This document shows, in pieces, positions 1-7,440 of a DNA stretch of 10,100 bases. The position numbers and the translations under genes were made by a program. Each line of letters starts with the position of its first letter. Position 1 is the stretch's first letter. Under the pieces are notes generated by a model. It saw only the letters and a list, made by a program, of their open reading frames with translations, was not told the DNA's origin and did not search any database. Source of the stretch: Hyphomicrobiales bacterium. Lineage in GTDB: Bacteria; Pseudomonadota; Alphaproteobacteria; Rhizobiales; Kaistiaceae. Where the stretch lies: positions 1-10,100 of the forward strand of contig JAFKJZ010000072.1 in assembly GCA_017305815.1 (NCBI GenBank), written 5' to 3'.

Positions 1-935
1 ACCATCTTGGCGGCGGTCGCGTAGTCGAACGCGTAGGTCAGCGCCAGGCGGCAATGCACGTCGTCGAGCGGCGGCTTCGCCGTGTTCAGCTTGATGTAGA
101 AGACGTTGGTGCCGACCTCGGTCAGAAGCTGCATCTTGTCGTCGGCGGCCAACGACTTAGCGACCTCTGGCGGCAACCACTGCGACCCGATGTCGTGCTC
201 GCCCTTCGAGAGCAGCGCGCGCACCGTCGAGGCCTCGAGGCCATAGCGGAAGCGGACCTTGTCCGGGGACTTCGGCGTGGCGCCGAGGAAGTAGTCCTTG
301 AACTTGACCAGGTCGGTCTCTTCCTGCGGGTTCTGCTTCACCACCGCATAGGCGCCCGAGCCGGCGTCGTTGGCGGAGAGCCATGCCTCGGAATAATCGC
401 CGAACGCACCATACTTTCCATCCGCCTGATGCTGCCGGGCGAGCTTGGAATCAACGACCGGCAGGCGGACGAGCGCCGACAGGAAGGGCGCGTAGGGCCC
501 CTTCAGCGTGAACTTCACCGTCTTGCCGTCGACGGCCTCGACCTTCTCGACGCTATCGACGAAGAGGTGCGAGAAGCCCTGGCCGAGCGCGATCATGCGA
601 TCGAACGAATAGACCACGTCTTCCGCCGTCAGCGGATTGCCGGAATGGAACTTGACGTCATCGCGCAGCGTGAAGGTGTAGGCGTTGCCGTCGACCGTCC
701 AGCTCGACGCGAGCAGCGGCTGCGTGCCGGGCTTGCCGGCGGTAGGCGCCACCAGCGTGTCGTAGACGTTGAACATCAGGATCGAGTCGGCGTAGTCGGT
801 CGCCTTGGCCGGATCGAGCTCGCCGATCGGCGCCTCGTCGAGACGCAGCACCGTCTCCGCGTGAGCCGCCGCCGTCATGAGGGCGGGGACGGAAAGAGCC
901 GCCAAAAGCAGCGATGCACGCAACTTCTTCATCAT
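1..935 (-). CDS. ABC transporter solute-binding protein, family 5 (peptide/nickel type), N-terminal part
   Basis: This is the periplasmic binding protein of an ABC importer of the DppA/OppA/NikA type. It would capture a peptide, amine or similar solute and pass it to an inner-membrane permease. Only the first 311 codons lie in the window; the rest continues past the left edge. The protein begins MMKKLR, then a hydrophobic stretch and a signal peptidase I site after AHA (residues 24-26). Family-5 hallmarks follow: YTFTLRDDVKFHSGNPLTAEDV around 87-107, the GSGAY motif at 192-196, and PPLDDVHCRLALTYAFDY around 288-305, typical of the conserved 'PPLDD.RVRQAL.YAID' segment. The frame is unbroken. 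The start at 935 is supported by AGG five bases before the ATG; a second ATG is at 932. The start lies one base after the regulator's stop codon, so the two are almost certainly co-transcribed and translationally coupled. The ligand cannot be told from the sequence. Confidence 0.93.
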   Translation of the reverse strand, partial: MMKKLRASLLLAALSVPALMTAAAHAETVLRLDEAPIGELDPAKATDYADSILMFNVYDTLVAPTAGKPGTQPLLASSWTVDGNAYTFTLRDDVKFHSGNPLTAEDVVYSFDRMIALGQGFSHLFVDSVEKVEAVDGKTVKFTLKGPYAPFLSALVRLPVVDSKLARQHQADGKYGAFGDYSEAWLSANDAGSGAYAVVKQNPQEETDLVKFKDYFLGATPKSPDKVRFRYGLEASTVRALLSKGEHDIGSQWLPPEVAKSLAADDKMQLLTEVGTNVFYIKLNTAKPPLDDVHCRLALTYAFDYATAAKM

Positions 936-936
936 A

Positions 937-1605
937 TTACCTCGTTTCACCCTCGGATACGCCGGGCACCGCAGTCTTTTCCGGGCTCTTGTCCTGGTTC
1001 TTGCGGAACTCCGCACCGCTGCCGTGCGAGGGGCCGCGATGGCGGGGAGAATCCGAGAAGAGCTGCTGTGTCCCGACAGAAAGAACCTCGGCGACATGAT
1101 CCGTTGCGTTCTGGACGCGGTGCGGACGATGGGCCGAGAAATGCAGGGTGTCCCCCGCATGCAATTCGTAGATGACCTCGTCGATGACGTAGCGGATGGT
1201 TCCCGCCAGCACGTAGACGATCTCCTCGCCTTCGTGCGACGTCGTCTCAGACAGATAGCGCGGCGGCACGTTCATCTTGACGGCGTTGAGCATCTGGCCC
1301 GGGAACGTCGTCGAAAGCCGCTCATAGGAAATCCAGGCCGGATTGATGCCGTAGGTCACCCTGCCATCACGCCGCGACACCGCATTGGGGATATCCGGCT
1401 GGTGCAGAAAAGAACTGACGGGAAGATCCAGGGCCTTGGCGATCGTCACCAGGGACGACAGCGACGGGGTTGTGATATCGCGCTCGACCTGGCTCAAGAA
1501 GCCGATCGAGAGACCGGTCGCCTCCGCGACCCGCTGCAATGTCAGCCGGCGCTGCTTGCGCGCATCTCTGATCTTCAATCCTACCTTCAAGGGCTCGCTG
1601 CTCAT
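937..1605 (-). CDS. XRE-family transcriptional regulator with C-terminal cupin domain
   Basis: This 222-residue cytoplasmic DNA-binding protein is built like PuuR/SutR-type regulators: an N-terminal Cro/C1 helix-turn-helix (about residues 8-65, with LTLQRVAEATGLSIGFLSQVER) and a cupin_2 sensor domain (about 105-180). The cupin holds SHEGEEIVYVLAGTIRYVI (from 123) and HAGDTLHFSAHRPH (149-162), with H124, E127, E128 and H162 as possible metal or ligand contacts. Such proteins usually control uptake or breakdown of a small molecule sensed by the cupin. After the cupin there is a polar, Ser/Lys/Glu-rich tail of about 40 residues that looks disordered and is longer than in most relatives. The start at 1605 has a good Shine-Dalgarno (GGGGAGG) about five bases upstream. 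The stop TAA sits one base before the binding-protein start. I infer that it is the local regulator of that transporter and may also control its own gene. Confidence 0.93.
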   Translation of the reverse strand: MSSEPLKVGLKIRDARKQRRLTLQRVAEATGLSIGFLSQVERDITTPSLSSLVTIAKALDLPVSSFLHQPDIPNAVSRRDGRVTYGINPAWISYERLSTTFPGQMLNAVKMNVPPRYLSETTSHEGEEIVYVLAGTIRYVIDEVIYELHAGDTLHFSAHRPHRVQNATDHVAEVLSVGTQQLFSDSPRHRGPSHGSGAEFRKNQDKSPEKTAVPGVSEGETR

Positions 1606-1635
1606 GCCGGCCTCCCCGCCATTCCGGGTTGAATT

Positions 1636-1664
1636 ATTTCACCATAGCTAAAATCTTAAAACAA
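1636..1664 (-). promoter_or_regulatory. AT-rich probable promoter/operator of the regulator-transporter operon
   Basis: Thirty bases upstream of the regulator start the sequence becomes strikingly AT-rich against a GC-rich background. Read on the minus strand it holds TTGTTT (1664-1659) and TAAGAT (1658-1653), which resemble -35 or -10 hexamers, though no single pair is convincing. An imperfect palindrome, ATTTCACCATAGCTAAAAT (1636-1654, five of six outer positions symmetric), overlaps it. That would suit binding by a dimeric XRE protein, possibly autoregulation. The position and composition are seen directly; the function is inferred. Confidence 0.35.
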
Positions 1665-1865
1665 GTTCCTTCGCCCGCGCAGTTCTACGACCTTGTTCTG
1701 CCACTCTTTTTTGCTCATGCGCATTCCGGGTCGGTGGCCTGGTAAGGACTTCAGGGCGAATTCCAGGTCTGCGGGACGTCATGTAGGTCCGTCCGGGCGC
1801 CTTCCGCTCCGGCACGACCGCCTTCCATCGATACACTCGCATGACGAGCGATCATTCGGCGATTC

Positions 1866-1880
1866 AATTCCTACGGAATT
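1866..1880. repeat. Short perfect inverted repeat, possible operator
   Basis: AATTCC and GGAATT are separated by TAC, giving a perfect 6-base inverted repeat inside a locally AT-rich stretch of the spacer. The size suits a small dimeric DNA-binding protein. No gene on the plus strand starts nearby, so if it is an operator its target is unclear. Confidence 0.3.
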
Positions 1881-1960
1881 AGTTCAACAGTCTCAGGAAA
1901 AAATTGCAACCGCGCTCGGCACACCGGAAGGCTGCTGATACCGGACAAGAAGGGAGCTAA

Positions 1961-1990
1961 CGCGGCGTCGGCGGAAGGCAACGCCCCGCG
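1961..1990 (-). terminator. Weak hairpin downstream of recJ, possible terminator
   Basis: Eleven bases after the recJ stop, on the minus strand, GGCGT pairs with ACGCC, extended by CGC/GCG across a two-base bulge, around a 12-base loop. The following minus-strand sequence (TTAGCTCCCTTCTTG) is only mildly T-rich, so this is not a strong intrinsic terminator. It is placed where the four-gene transcript should end. Confidence 0.3.
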
Positions 1991-2001
1991 AATCTCGAGT
2001 G

Positions 2002-3816
2002 CTAGCGCAGCGGTTGCGGCTGCGCGACGTCAAGAATCCGCAAGCTCGACTGCCGCCTGCCCTGCCAATGATCGATCGACAGGGAGCCGGCGACATGCAG
2101 CGGGCGACCGCGCGACCCCAGCAGCATCCGACCGAGGTCACTATCGGCGGCGCGGAAGGCGATCGCCTTGATGTTTTGGTCGCCCCCGGAAAGCGTCACC
2201 CGGACATGGCCGTTGCCGACGGTGTCGGCGTAGCCGACGACATGCGCCGGAAGCGCGAAGACTGGCTCGGCATGACCGGCGCCGAAGGGCCCGGCCTTCT
2301 CCACCATGTCGATGAAGTCGGGGGTCGCCGCACGGGCGGTGAGCGCTCCGTCTATCAGCAACTGGTCGGCCTGTCGGGCCCGGCGAGAAGCCTCGGCGGC
2401 GCCGGCTTCCAGGAACGCCCGGAATTCACCGAAGCGCGCGGGATCAATGGTGAGGCCTGCGGCCATGGCGTGACCGCCGCCCTTGACCAGAATGCCGTTC
2501 TCGACAGCGCCGCGCACGAGCGCGCCGAGATCGACGCCGGAAACCGAACGGCCGGAACCAGTGCCCATGCCATTGGGCATCAGCGCTACCGTGAAGGCCG
2601 GACGGCGGAAGCGCTCTTTCAGGCGGGCGGCAATCAGGCCAACGATGCCGGGATGCCAGCGCTCGCTCGCGGTGACGATGACGGCAGGTCCCTCGCCCGC
2701 ACCGATCTCGGCGTCCGCCTCCGCGACGGCTTCCTCCAGCATCGCCGTCTCGATGGCCTGGCGCTGCTTGTTGAGATCGTCGAGCTCGACAGCGATCAGC
2801 TCTGCTTCCGCCGGATCGTCGAGCGACAGCAGTCGTGCGCCCAGCGCGGCATCGCCGATGCGGCCGCCCGCATTGATCCTCGGCCCCAGCAGGAAGCCCA
2901 GATGATAGGGCGCAACCGGCACGTCGATGCGGGCACATTGCGACAGTGCCGCGAGACCCGGATTGGCGCGACGGCGCACCGCCAGCAACCCCTTGGTGAC
3001 GAACGCCCGGTTCAGCCCGATGAGAGGCACCACGTCGCAGACCGTGCCGAGCGCGACGAGATCCAGCCACTGCAGCAAGTCCGGCTCCGGCCGGCTCTCG
3101 CCATACCAGCCTCGCCTGCGCAGTTCCCGATTGACGGCGACGATGGCGAGGAAGGTGACTCCGACGGCGGCGAGATGGCCGAGGCCAGACAGGTCGTCCT
3201 GCCGGTTCGGATTGACCACGGCGAGCGCCGGCGGCAGTTCCGCGCCCATCTGGTGATGGTCGAGCACAACGACGAGGCGACCGAGATCGCGGGCGACGCC
3301 GAGCGCCTCGTGACTGGTCGAGCCGCAATCGACAGTAACGATGAGGCCGGCGCCTTCCTCCACCAGAGTGCGGATCGCGTCGGGGTTGGGGCCGTAGCCC
3401 TCGAAAATGCGGTCGGGAATGTAGATCCGCGTCTCGACGCCCTGATGGCGCAGAAAGCGGGCGAGCAACGCCGAAGACGTCGCCCCGTCGACGTCGTAGT
3501 CACCGAAGATCGCGACATGCTCGCCGGCCTCCACGGCGTCGGCGATGCGAGCCGCTGCCGCATCCATGTCGGCGAGCACCGAAGGATCCGGCATGAGGCG
3601 GCGCAGGCTCGGATCGAGGAAATGCGCCGCGTCGTCGATGGCGACGCCCCGGCCGGCCAGCACGCGCGCAACCAGCTCGGGGATCTCATGGCGCTGCGCC
3701 ATGGCGGTCGCGGCCAAGCTGGAGGTCGCGTCGACCCGCTCAGTCCAGCGGCGCCCCGTCACGGATCCCTCAACGCCGAGAAAGGCGCGCCGTGCGTCGC
3801 TGGATGTCATGGACAT
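2002..3816 (-). CDS. recJ: Single-stranded-DNA-specific exonuclease RecJ
   Basis: RecJ is a 5'-to-3' single-strand DNA exonuclease acting in RecF-pathway recombination, mismatch repair and base-excision repair. The 604-residue product has the full layout: the DHH phosphoesterase core with DYDVDG (106-111), VTVDCGS (160-166) and the name-giving DHH (186-188); the GPRINAGGRIGD segment (311-322); the DHHA1 domain with HPGIVGLIAARL (388-399), SGRSVSGVDLG (421-431) and the glycine-rich GGGHAMAAG (446-454); and a C-terminal OB-fold region (about 485-600). Length is normal. The start at 3816 gives the usual alphaproteobacterial N-terminus with FLGVEGSVTGRRW. No good Shine-Dalgarno precedes it; the nearest, GAGGG, lies inside the end of glpX. 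Only 10 bases separate the two genes, so translation is probably coupled. It is the last gene of the alaC-hom-glpX-recJ cluster. Confidence 0.97.
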   Translation of the reverse strand: MSMTSSDARRAFLGVEGSVTGRRWTERVDATSSLAATAMAQRHEIPELVARVLAGRGVAIDDAAHFLDPSLRRLMPDPSVLADMDAAAARIADAVEAGEHVAIFGDYDVDGATSSALLARFLRHQGVETRIYIPDRIFEGYGPNPDAIRTLVEEGAGLIVTVDCGSTSHEALGVARDLGRLVVVLDHHQMGAELPPALAVVNPNRQDDLSGLGHLAAVGVTFLAIVAVNRELRRRGWYGESRPEPDLLQWLDLVALGTVCDVVPLIGLNRAFVTKGLLAVRRRANPGLAALSQCARIDVPVAPYHLGFLLGPRINAGGRIGDAALGARLLSLDDPAEAELIAVELDDLNKQRQAIETAMLEEAVAEADAEIGAGEGPAVIVTASERWHPGIVGLIAARLKERFRRPAFTVALMPNGMGTGSGRSVSGVDLGALVRGAVENGILVKGGGHAMAAGLTIDPARFGEFRAFLEAGAAEASRRARQADQLLIDGALTARAATPDFIDMVEKAGPFGAGHAEPVFALPAHVVGYADTVGNGHVRVTLSGGDQNIKAIAFRAADSDLGRMLLGSRGRPLHVAGSLSIDHWQGRRQSSLRILDVAQPQPLR

Positions 3817-3826
3817 GGGAGCCGGA

Positions 3827-4828
3827 TCAGCCCTCGTTGTCGAACTTCTCGAGATCGCGGTGCGTCGCCTTGATCCAGCGAACCGTGCCGGAAGAAGAAC
3901 GCATCACGACCGTGTCGGTGGTGATCTCGCCATTGCGGGCGAAGCGGACGCCGGAAAGCAGGTTGCCGTCGGTCACGCCGGTCGCGGCGAACAGCACGTC
4001 GCCCTTGGCCATCTCGTCATGGGTGAACTTCTTGTCGAAGTCCTTGACGCCCATCTTGGCGGCACGCTCGCGCTGCGCGTCCGACTGGGTGACAAGGCGG
4101 CCCTGCATCTGGCCGCCGATGCAGCGGAGCGCCGCCGCAGCCAGCACGCCCTCGGGGGCGCCGCCGATGCCGAGATAGATGTCGATGCCGGTCTCGTCCG
4201 GATTGGTCGTGTGAATGACGCCGGCGACGTCGCCGTCGCCGATCAGGCGGAGCGCGGCGCCGGTGGCGCGCACGTCCTCGATCAGCTTGGCATGACGGGG
4301 GCGGTCGAGGATGCAGGCGGTGATCTCGTTGACCGGAACGCCCTTGGCGGCCGCGAGTGCCTGGATGTTCTCCATCGGCGACGCGTCGAGATCGACGACG
4401 CCCTTGGCATAGCCGGGGCCGATCGCGATCTTCTGCATGTAGACGTCGGGCGCGTAGAGCAGGCTACCGCCCTCGGCGATCGCGATCACGGCCAGCGAAT
4501 TCGGCTGGTTCTTCGCGCAGATCGTGGTGCCTTCGAGCGGATCGAGCGCAATATCGACGCGGGGGCCGGAGCCCTTGCCGACCTTCTCGCCGATATAGAG
4601 CATCGGCGCTTCGTCGCGTTCGCCCTCGCCGATGACGACGGTGCCCTCGATTGGCAAGCGGTTGAGCTCGCGGCGCATGGCGTCGACGGCGGCCTGGTCG
4701 GCAGCCATCTCGTCGCCGCGCCCGCGCCAGCGCGCCGCCGCAACGGCCGCGCGCTCCGTCACGCGCACGAGCTCAAGCGTCAGGATCCGGTCCAGACCCG
4801 CTGCCTTCGCGTTCCCCGTCATCGCCAT
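3827..4828 (-). CDS. glpX: Class II fructose-1,6-bisphosphatase GlpX
   Basis: GlpX hydrolyses fructose 1,6-bisphosphate to fructose 6-phosphate in gluconeogenesis; some homologues also act on sedoheptulose 1,7-bisphosphate. The 333-residue sequence carries the metal and phosphate motifs of the class II family: IEGTVVIGEGERDEAPMLYI from residue 60, DPLEGT (96-101) with the D..E metal pair D96 and E99, the GDGDVAG segment (197-203), and GGAPEG (222-227) with E226. Length matches the family. The start at 4828 has GGAG ten bases upstream; an in-frame ATG at 4822 is a poorer fit. It lies 18 bases after hom and 10 before recJ, within the same transcript. As glucose-growing alphaproteobacteria run much gluconeogenic flux, this is likely a housekeeping copy, but whether another FBPase exists cannot be seen here. 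Confidence 0.97.
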   Translation of the reverse strand: MAMTGNAKAAGLDRILTLELVRVTERAAVAAARWRGRGDEMAADQAAVDAMRRELNRLPIEGTVVIGEGERDEAPMLYIGEKVGKGSGPRVDIALDPLEGTTICAKNQPNSLAVIAIAEGGSLLYAPDVYMQKIAIGPGYAKGVVDLDASPMENIQALAAAKGVPVNEITACILDRPRHAKLIEDVRATGAALRLIGDGDVAGVIHTTNPDETGIDIYLGIGGAPEGVLAAAALRCIGGQMQGRLVTQSDAQRERAAKMGVKDFDKKFTHDEMAKGDVLFAATGVTDGNLLSGVRFARNGEITTDTVVMRSSSGTVRWIKATHRDLEKFDNEG

Positions 4829-4846
4829 GGTGTTGCTGCTCCGCTG

Positions 4847-6172
4847 TCAGGCCAGTTGTTCGATGCGTATCATCTGCGGCTTCTCCGCAATATGACCGTC
4901 CGCCGTAATCCGATCGAGCGCTTCCTTGACCTGCGACTCGGTCGTCTCGTAGGTGATGAGCATAACCGGTTGTGGCGCCTGCGGCTGCGGATGTTCCGGA
5001 GCATCGGCCTTGGGGGCCCGGCGCCGCTGCACGATCGATTCCAGCGAGATGTTGTTCTCCGCCATGCGCTTGGCGATGGAGGCGAAGGCACCCGGCCGGT
5101 CATAGACCGCAAGGCGGATATAATAGCCGCCGGCATGCGAACGCATGACGGCCTGCTGATAGGGCTTCAGCGTGTGGGCGGGCCGGCCGAACGTGCCGAC
5201 CACGTCGCCGCGGGCGAGATCCGCGATGTCGCTCATCACGGCCGAGGCGGTCGCATCACCACCGGCGCCCGGGCCCGACAGAACCAGCCGGCCAACGAAA
5301 TCGGCCTCGACCGCCACAGCGTTGGTGACGCCATCGACGCGGGCGATCGGCGAGGACTTCGGCACCATGGTCGGATGGACGCGCTGCTCGATTCCGCTCT
5401 CCGTGCGGGTGGCGACGCCAAGCAGCTTGATCCGGTAGCCGAGCTCGTCGGCCGCCTCGATGTCCGCCGTCGAGATCGAGCGGATGCCCTCGACATAGAT
5501 GGCGTCGGCATTGATCTCGGTGCCAAAGGCGATCGCCGTCAGCAGCGCCAGCTTGTGGGCCGTATCGAAACCGTCGACGTCGAAGGTCGGATCGGCCTCG
5601 GCATAGCCGAGCCGCTGCGCCTCGGCGAGACAGACGTCGAACGCGATGCCTTCCCGCTCCATGCGCGTGAGGATGTAATTGCAGGTGCCGTTGAGGATGC
5701 CATAGACGCGGCCGACCCGATTGCCGGCAAGCGACTCGCGCAGCGTCTTGATGATCGGGATGCCGCCGGCGGCGGCCGCCTCGAAATTCAGCGAGACGCT
5801 GTTCTGCTCGGCGCGGCGAGCCAGCTCCGTCCCGTGCTTGGCGAGAAGGGCCTTGTTGGCGGTGACGACATGCTTGCCGGCGTCGAGCGCGGCGCGCACG
5901 GAATCAGCAGCCGAGCCGTCGGCGCCGCCCATGAGTTCGACGAAGACGTCGATGTCGGGAGACTGGGCCAGCGAGATGGGGTCGTCGTACCAGGCGACGG
6001 CAGACAGATCGACGCCGCGATCGCGGAAGCGATCGCGGGCCGTGACGGCGGTAACGACGACCGGGCGGCCGCAACGCAGCGCCAGTTCATCGGCATGGCG
6101 CTGCGTCAGTTGCAGCAGGGACGCGCCGACGGTGCCGAGGCCGGCGACACCCAGCCGAAGTGCTTGATTCAT
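4847..6172 (-). CDS. hom: Homoserine dehydrogenase (monofunctional, with ACT domain)
   Basis: The enzyme reduces aspartate semialdehyde to homoserine with NAD(P)H, the step committing aspartate carbon to threonine and methionine. The 441-residue protein shows an N-terminal Rossmann fold with GVAGLGTVG (8-16), the TANKALL motif (104-110) with K107, and the catalytic dimer domain with GILNGTCNYILTRM (158-171) and GYAEADPTFDVDGFDTAHKL (189-208), including the catalytic-type E192, D203 and K207. A C-terminal ACT domain (about 350-437) is the usual site of threonine feedback inhibition. Within it, a Pro/Ala/Gln-rich linker (about 384-402) interrupts the fold; I recall comparable linkers in rhizobial homologues. 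The start at 6172 has GGGGCG about five bases upstream. That Shine-Dalgarno lies in a hairpin next to the alaC stop. The gene follows alaC by 24 bases. Confidence 0.97.
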   Translation of the reverse strand: MNQALRLGVAGLGTVGASLLQLTQRHADELALRCGRPVVVTAVTARDRFRDRGVDLSAVAWYDDPISLAQSPDIDVFVELMGGADGSAADSVRAALDAGKHVVTANKALLAKHGTELARRAEQNSVSLNFEAAAAGGIPIIKTLRESLAGNRVGRVYGILNGTCNYILTRMEREGIAFDVCLAEAQRLGYAEADPTFDVDGFDTAHKLALLTAIAFGTEINADAIYVEGIRSISTADIEAADELGYRIKLLGVATRTESGIEQRVHPTMVPKSSPIARVDGVTNAVAVEADFVGRLVLSGPGAGGDATASAVMSDIADLARGDVVGTFGRPAHTLKPYQQAVMRSHAGGYYIRLAVYDRPGAFASIAKRMAENNISLESIVQRRRAPKADAPEHPQPQAPQPVMLITYETTESQVKEALDRITADGHIAEKPQMIRIEQLA

Positions 6173-6178
6173 ATAAAC

Positions 6179-6208
6179 GCCCCAGGGGGGCCCGGCTTAT
6201 CGCCGGGC
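6179..6208 (-). promoter_or_regulatory. Overlapping hairpins at the alaC-hom junction
   Basis: Two stems sit between alaC and hom. The first is perfect: GCCCGGC and GCCGGGC (6190-6196 and 6202-6208) enclose a 5-base loop that contains the alaC stop codon. The second has a 5-base stem, GCCCC/GGGGC (6179-6183 and 6187-6191), with a 3-base loop, and holds the GGGG of the hom ribosome binding site. The two share bases 6190-6191, so they compete at the edge. Ribosomes finishing alaC would melt the first stem. This could tie hom translation to that of alaC, or slow transcription; the pairing is seen, the role is inferred. Confidence 0.45.
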
Positions 6209-7417
6209 GCTGCTGATCGGGACGACGTTGTGCAACGTTTTGTCCGCCGTTTCAAGGAAGCGACGGACATTGCGCGCGGCCTGCCGAATACGCTGCTCGT
6301 TTTCGACGAGGGCGATGCGCACATAGTCGTCGCCATGCTCGCCGAAGCCGACGCCCGGGGCCACGGCAACGTCGGCCTTCTCGATCAGGAGCTTCGAGAA
6401 TTCGAGGCTGCCCATCGACTTGAACGCGTCCGGGATCGGAACCCAGGCGAACATGCTGGCGCGCGGCGCCGGGATCTGCCAGCCGGCACGGCCGAAGCTG
6501 TCGACCAGCACGTCGCGGCGATGCTTGTAGATCTGGCGCATCTCCTCGATGCAGTCCTGCGGGCCGTTCAGCGCGGTGGTTGCCGCGACCTGGATCGGCG
6601 TATAGGCGCCATAGTCCAGGTAGGATTTCACGCGCGACAGCGCGGCGATCAGGCGCTCGTTGCCGACCGCGAAGCCCATGCGCCAGCCGGCCATCGAATA
6701 GGTCTTCGACATCGAGGTGAACTCGACCGCGACGTCCATCGCGCCCGGAACCTGCAGGATCGAGGGCGGCGGGAAATCGTCGAAGTAGATTTCGGCGTAG
6801 GCGAGATCCGACAGCACGAAAAGGTCGTGCTTGCGGGCGAAGGCGACGACGTCACGATAGAAGTCAAGGTCCGCAACATGCGCCGTCGGATTGGACGGGT
6901 AGCAGAGGACGACCGCGAGCGGCTTCGGGATGGAGTGCATGACGGCACGTTCCATCGCATGGAAGAACTCGGGACCCGGCTCGACCGGCACCGAGCGGAT
7001 CACGCCGCCTGCCATCAGGAAGCCGAAGGCATGAATCGGGTAGCTCGGATTGGGGACCAGAATCACGTCGCCCGGCGCCGTGATCGCCTGCGCCATGTTG
7101 GCGAAGCCTTCCTTCGAGCCGATCGTGGCGACGATCTGCGTGTTGGGATCGAGCTTCACGCCGAAACGGCGCTCGTAATAGGCAGCCTGGGCCTTGCGCA
7201 GACCGTTGATGCCGCGCGACGCCGAATAGCCGTGGACGTCCGGCCGGCCCGCCGTCTCGGCGAGCTTCTGGACGATATGCTGCGGCGTCGGAAGGTCGGG
7301 ATTGCCCATGCCCAGATCGATGATATCGGCGCCTGCGGCTCGAGCGCTCGCCTTAAGCCGGTTGACCTGCTCAAAGACGTACTGCGGCAGACGCCGCACG
7401 CTGTGGAACTCGCTCAT
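6197..7417 (-). CDS. alaC: AlaC-like class I/II PLP-dependent aminotransferase
   Basis: This 406-residue fold-type I aminotransferase strongly resembles E. coli AlaC (YfdZ), the glutamate-pyruvate transaminase, along its whole length: RRLPQYVF near the N-terminus, IIDLGMGNPD (32-41), HGYSASRGI (62-70), ATIGSKEG (97-104), VPNPSYPIH (121-129), CYPSNPTA (172-179), DLAYAE (204-209), and the PLP-binding SMSKTYSMAGWRMGF (235-249). K238 should form the internal aldimine, with N176, D204 and Y207 as cofactor contacts, R246 as a probable cofactor phosphate contact, and R367 (YVRIAL) as the substrate carboxylate clamp. Homologues in this cluster are often labelled LL-diaminopimelate aminotransferase, so the true substrate is uncertain. 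It is the first gene of the cluster and precedes hom by 24 bases. The ribosome binding site is unclear: GGAG is only two bases from the ATG, and AGAGAG is 14 bases away. The symbol rests on similarity, not on proof of activity. Confidence 0.9.
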   Translation of the reverse strand: MSEFHSVRRLPQYVFEQVNRLKASARAAGADIIDLGMGNPDLPTPQHIVQKLAETAGRPDVHGYSASRGINGLRKAQAAYYERRFGVKLDPNTQIVATIGSKEGFANMAQAITAPGDVILVPNPSYPIHAFGFLMAGGVIRSVPVEPGPEFFHAMERAVMHSIPKPLAVVLCYPSNPTAHVADLDFYRDVVAFARKHDLFVLSDLAYAEIYFDDFPPPSILQVPGAMDVAVEFTSMSKTYSMAGWRMGFAVGNERLIAALSRVKSYLDYGAYTPIQVAATTALNGPQDCIEEMRQIYKHRRDVLVDSFGRAGWQIPAPRASMFAWVPIPDAFKSMGSLEFSKLLIEKADVAVAPGVGFGEHGDDYVRIALVENEQRIRQAARNVRRFLETADKTLHNVVPISSARR

Positions 7418-7431
7418 CGCTCCGAATCCAT
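7414..7431 (-). other. Five-codon upstream ORF overlapping the alaC start
   Basis: On the minus strand an ATG at 7431 begins a tiny frame (MDSER) whose TGA overlaps the alaC ATG as ATGA. A purine-rich AGAGAG directly abuts its ATG. Stop-start overlap of this kind can couple translation, which would help explain the poorly spaced alaC ribosome binding site, but such a short frame can easily arise by chance. Confidence 0.2.
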
Positions 7432-7440
7432 CTCTCTTGG

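Larger units (their letters stand above)
1606..2001. other. 396-base intergenic spacer without a convincing gene
   Basis: This gap lies between the regulator start and the recJ stop. Short open frames cross it on both strands (for example 1693-1938 plus and 1648-1842 minus), but their translations are rich in Arg, Pro and Ser, lack recognisable motifs and have no clear ribosome binding site. The contents I can support are the AT-rich block near 1636-1664, a perfect 6-base inverted repeat at 1866-1880 (AATTCC-TAC-GGAATT), a run of six A at 1898-1903, and a bulged hairpin at 1961-1990 just after recJ. The AT-rich zone 1855-1905 may be a second regulatory site. Confidence 0.5.

Noticed and set aside
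54..1632. Long plus-strand open frames (54-1175, 877-1632) opposite the binding protein and regulator
   Set aside because: The minus-strand genes explain the sequence with signal peptide, helix-turn-helix, cupin and binding-protein motifs. The plus frames show none.
1693..1938. Possible small plus-strand gene in the 396-base spacer
   Set aside because: TTG start, no ribosome binding site, Arg/Ser/Pro-rich translation and no recognisable family; only its last 20 residues look protein-like.
1999..3873. A 624-codon open frame on the plus strand opposite recJ
   Set aside because: Mirror frame of recJ; low-complexity Arg/Ala/Asp-rich translation with no motif.
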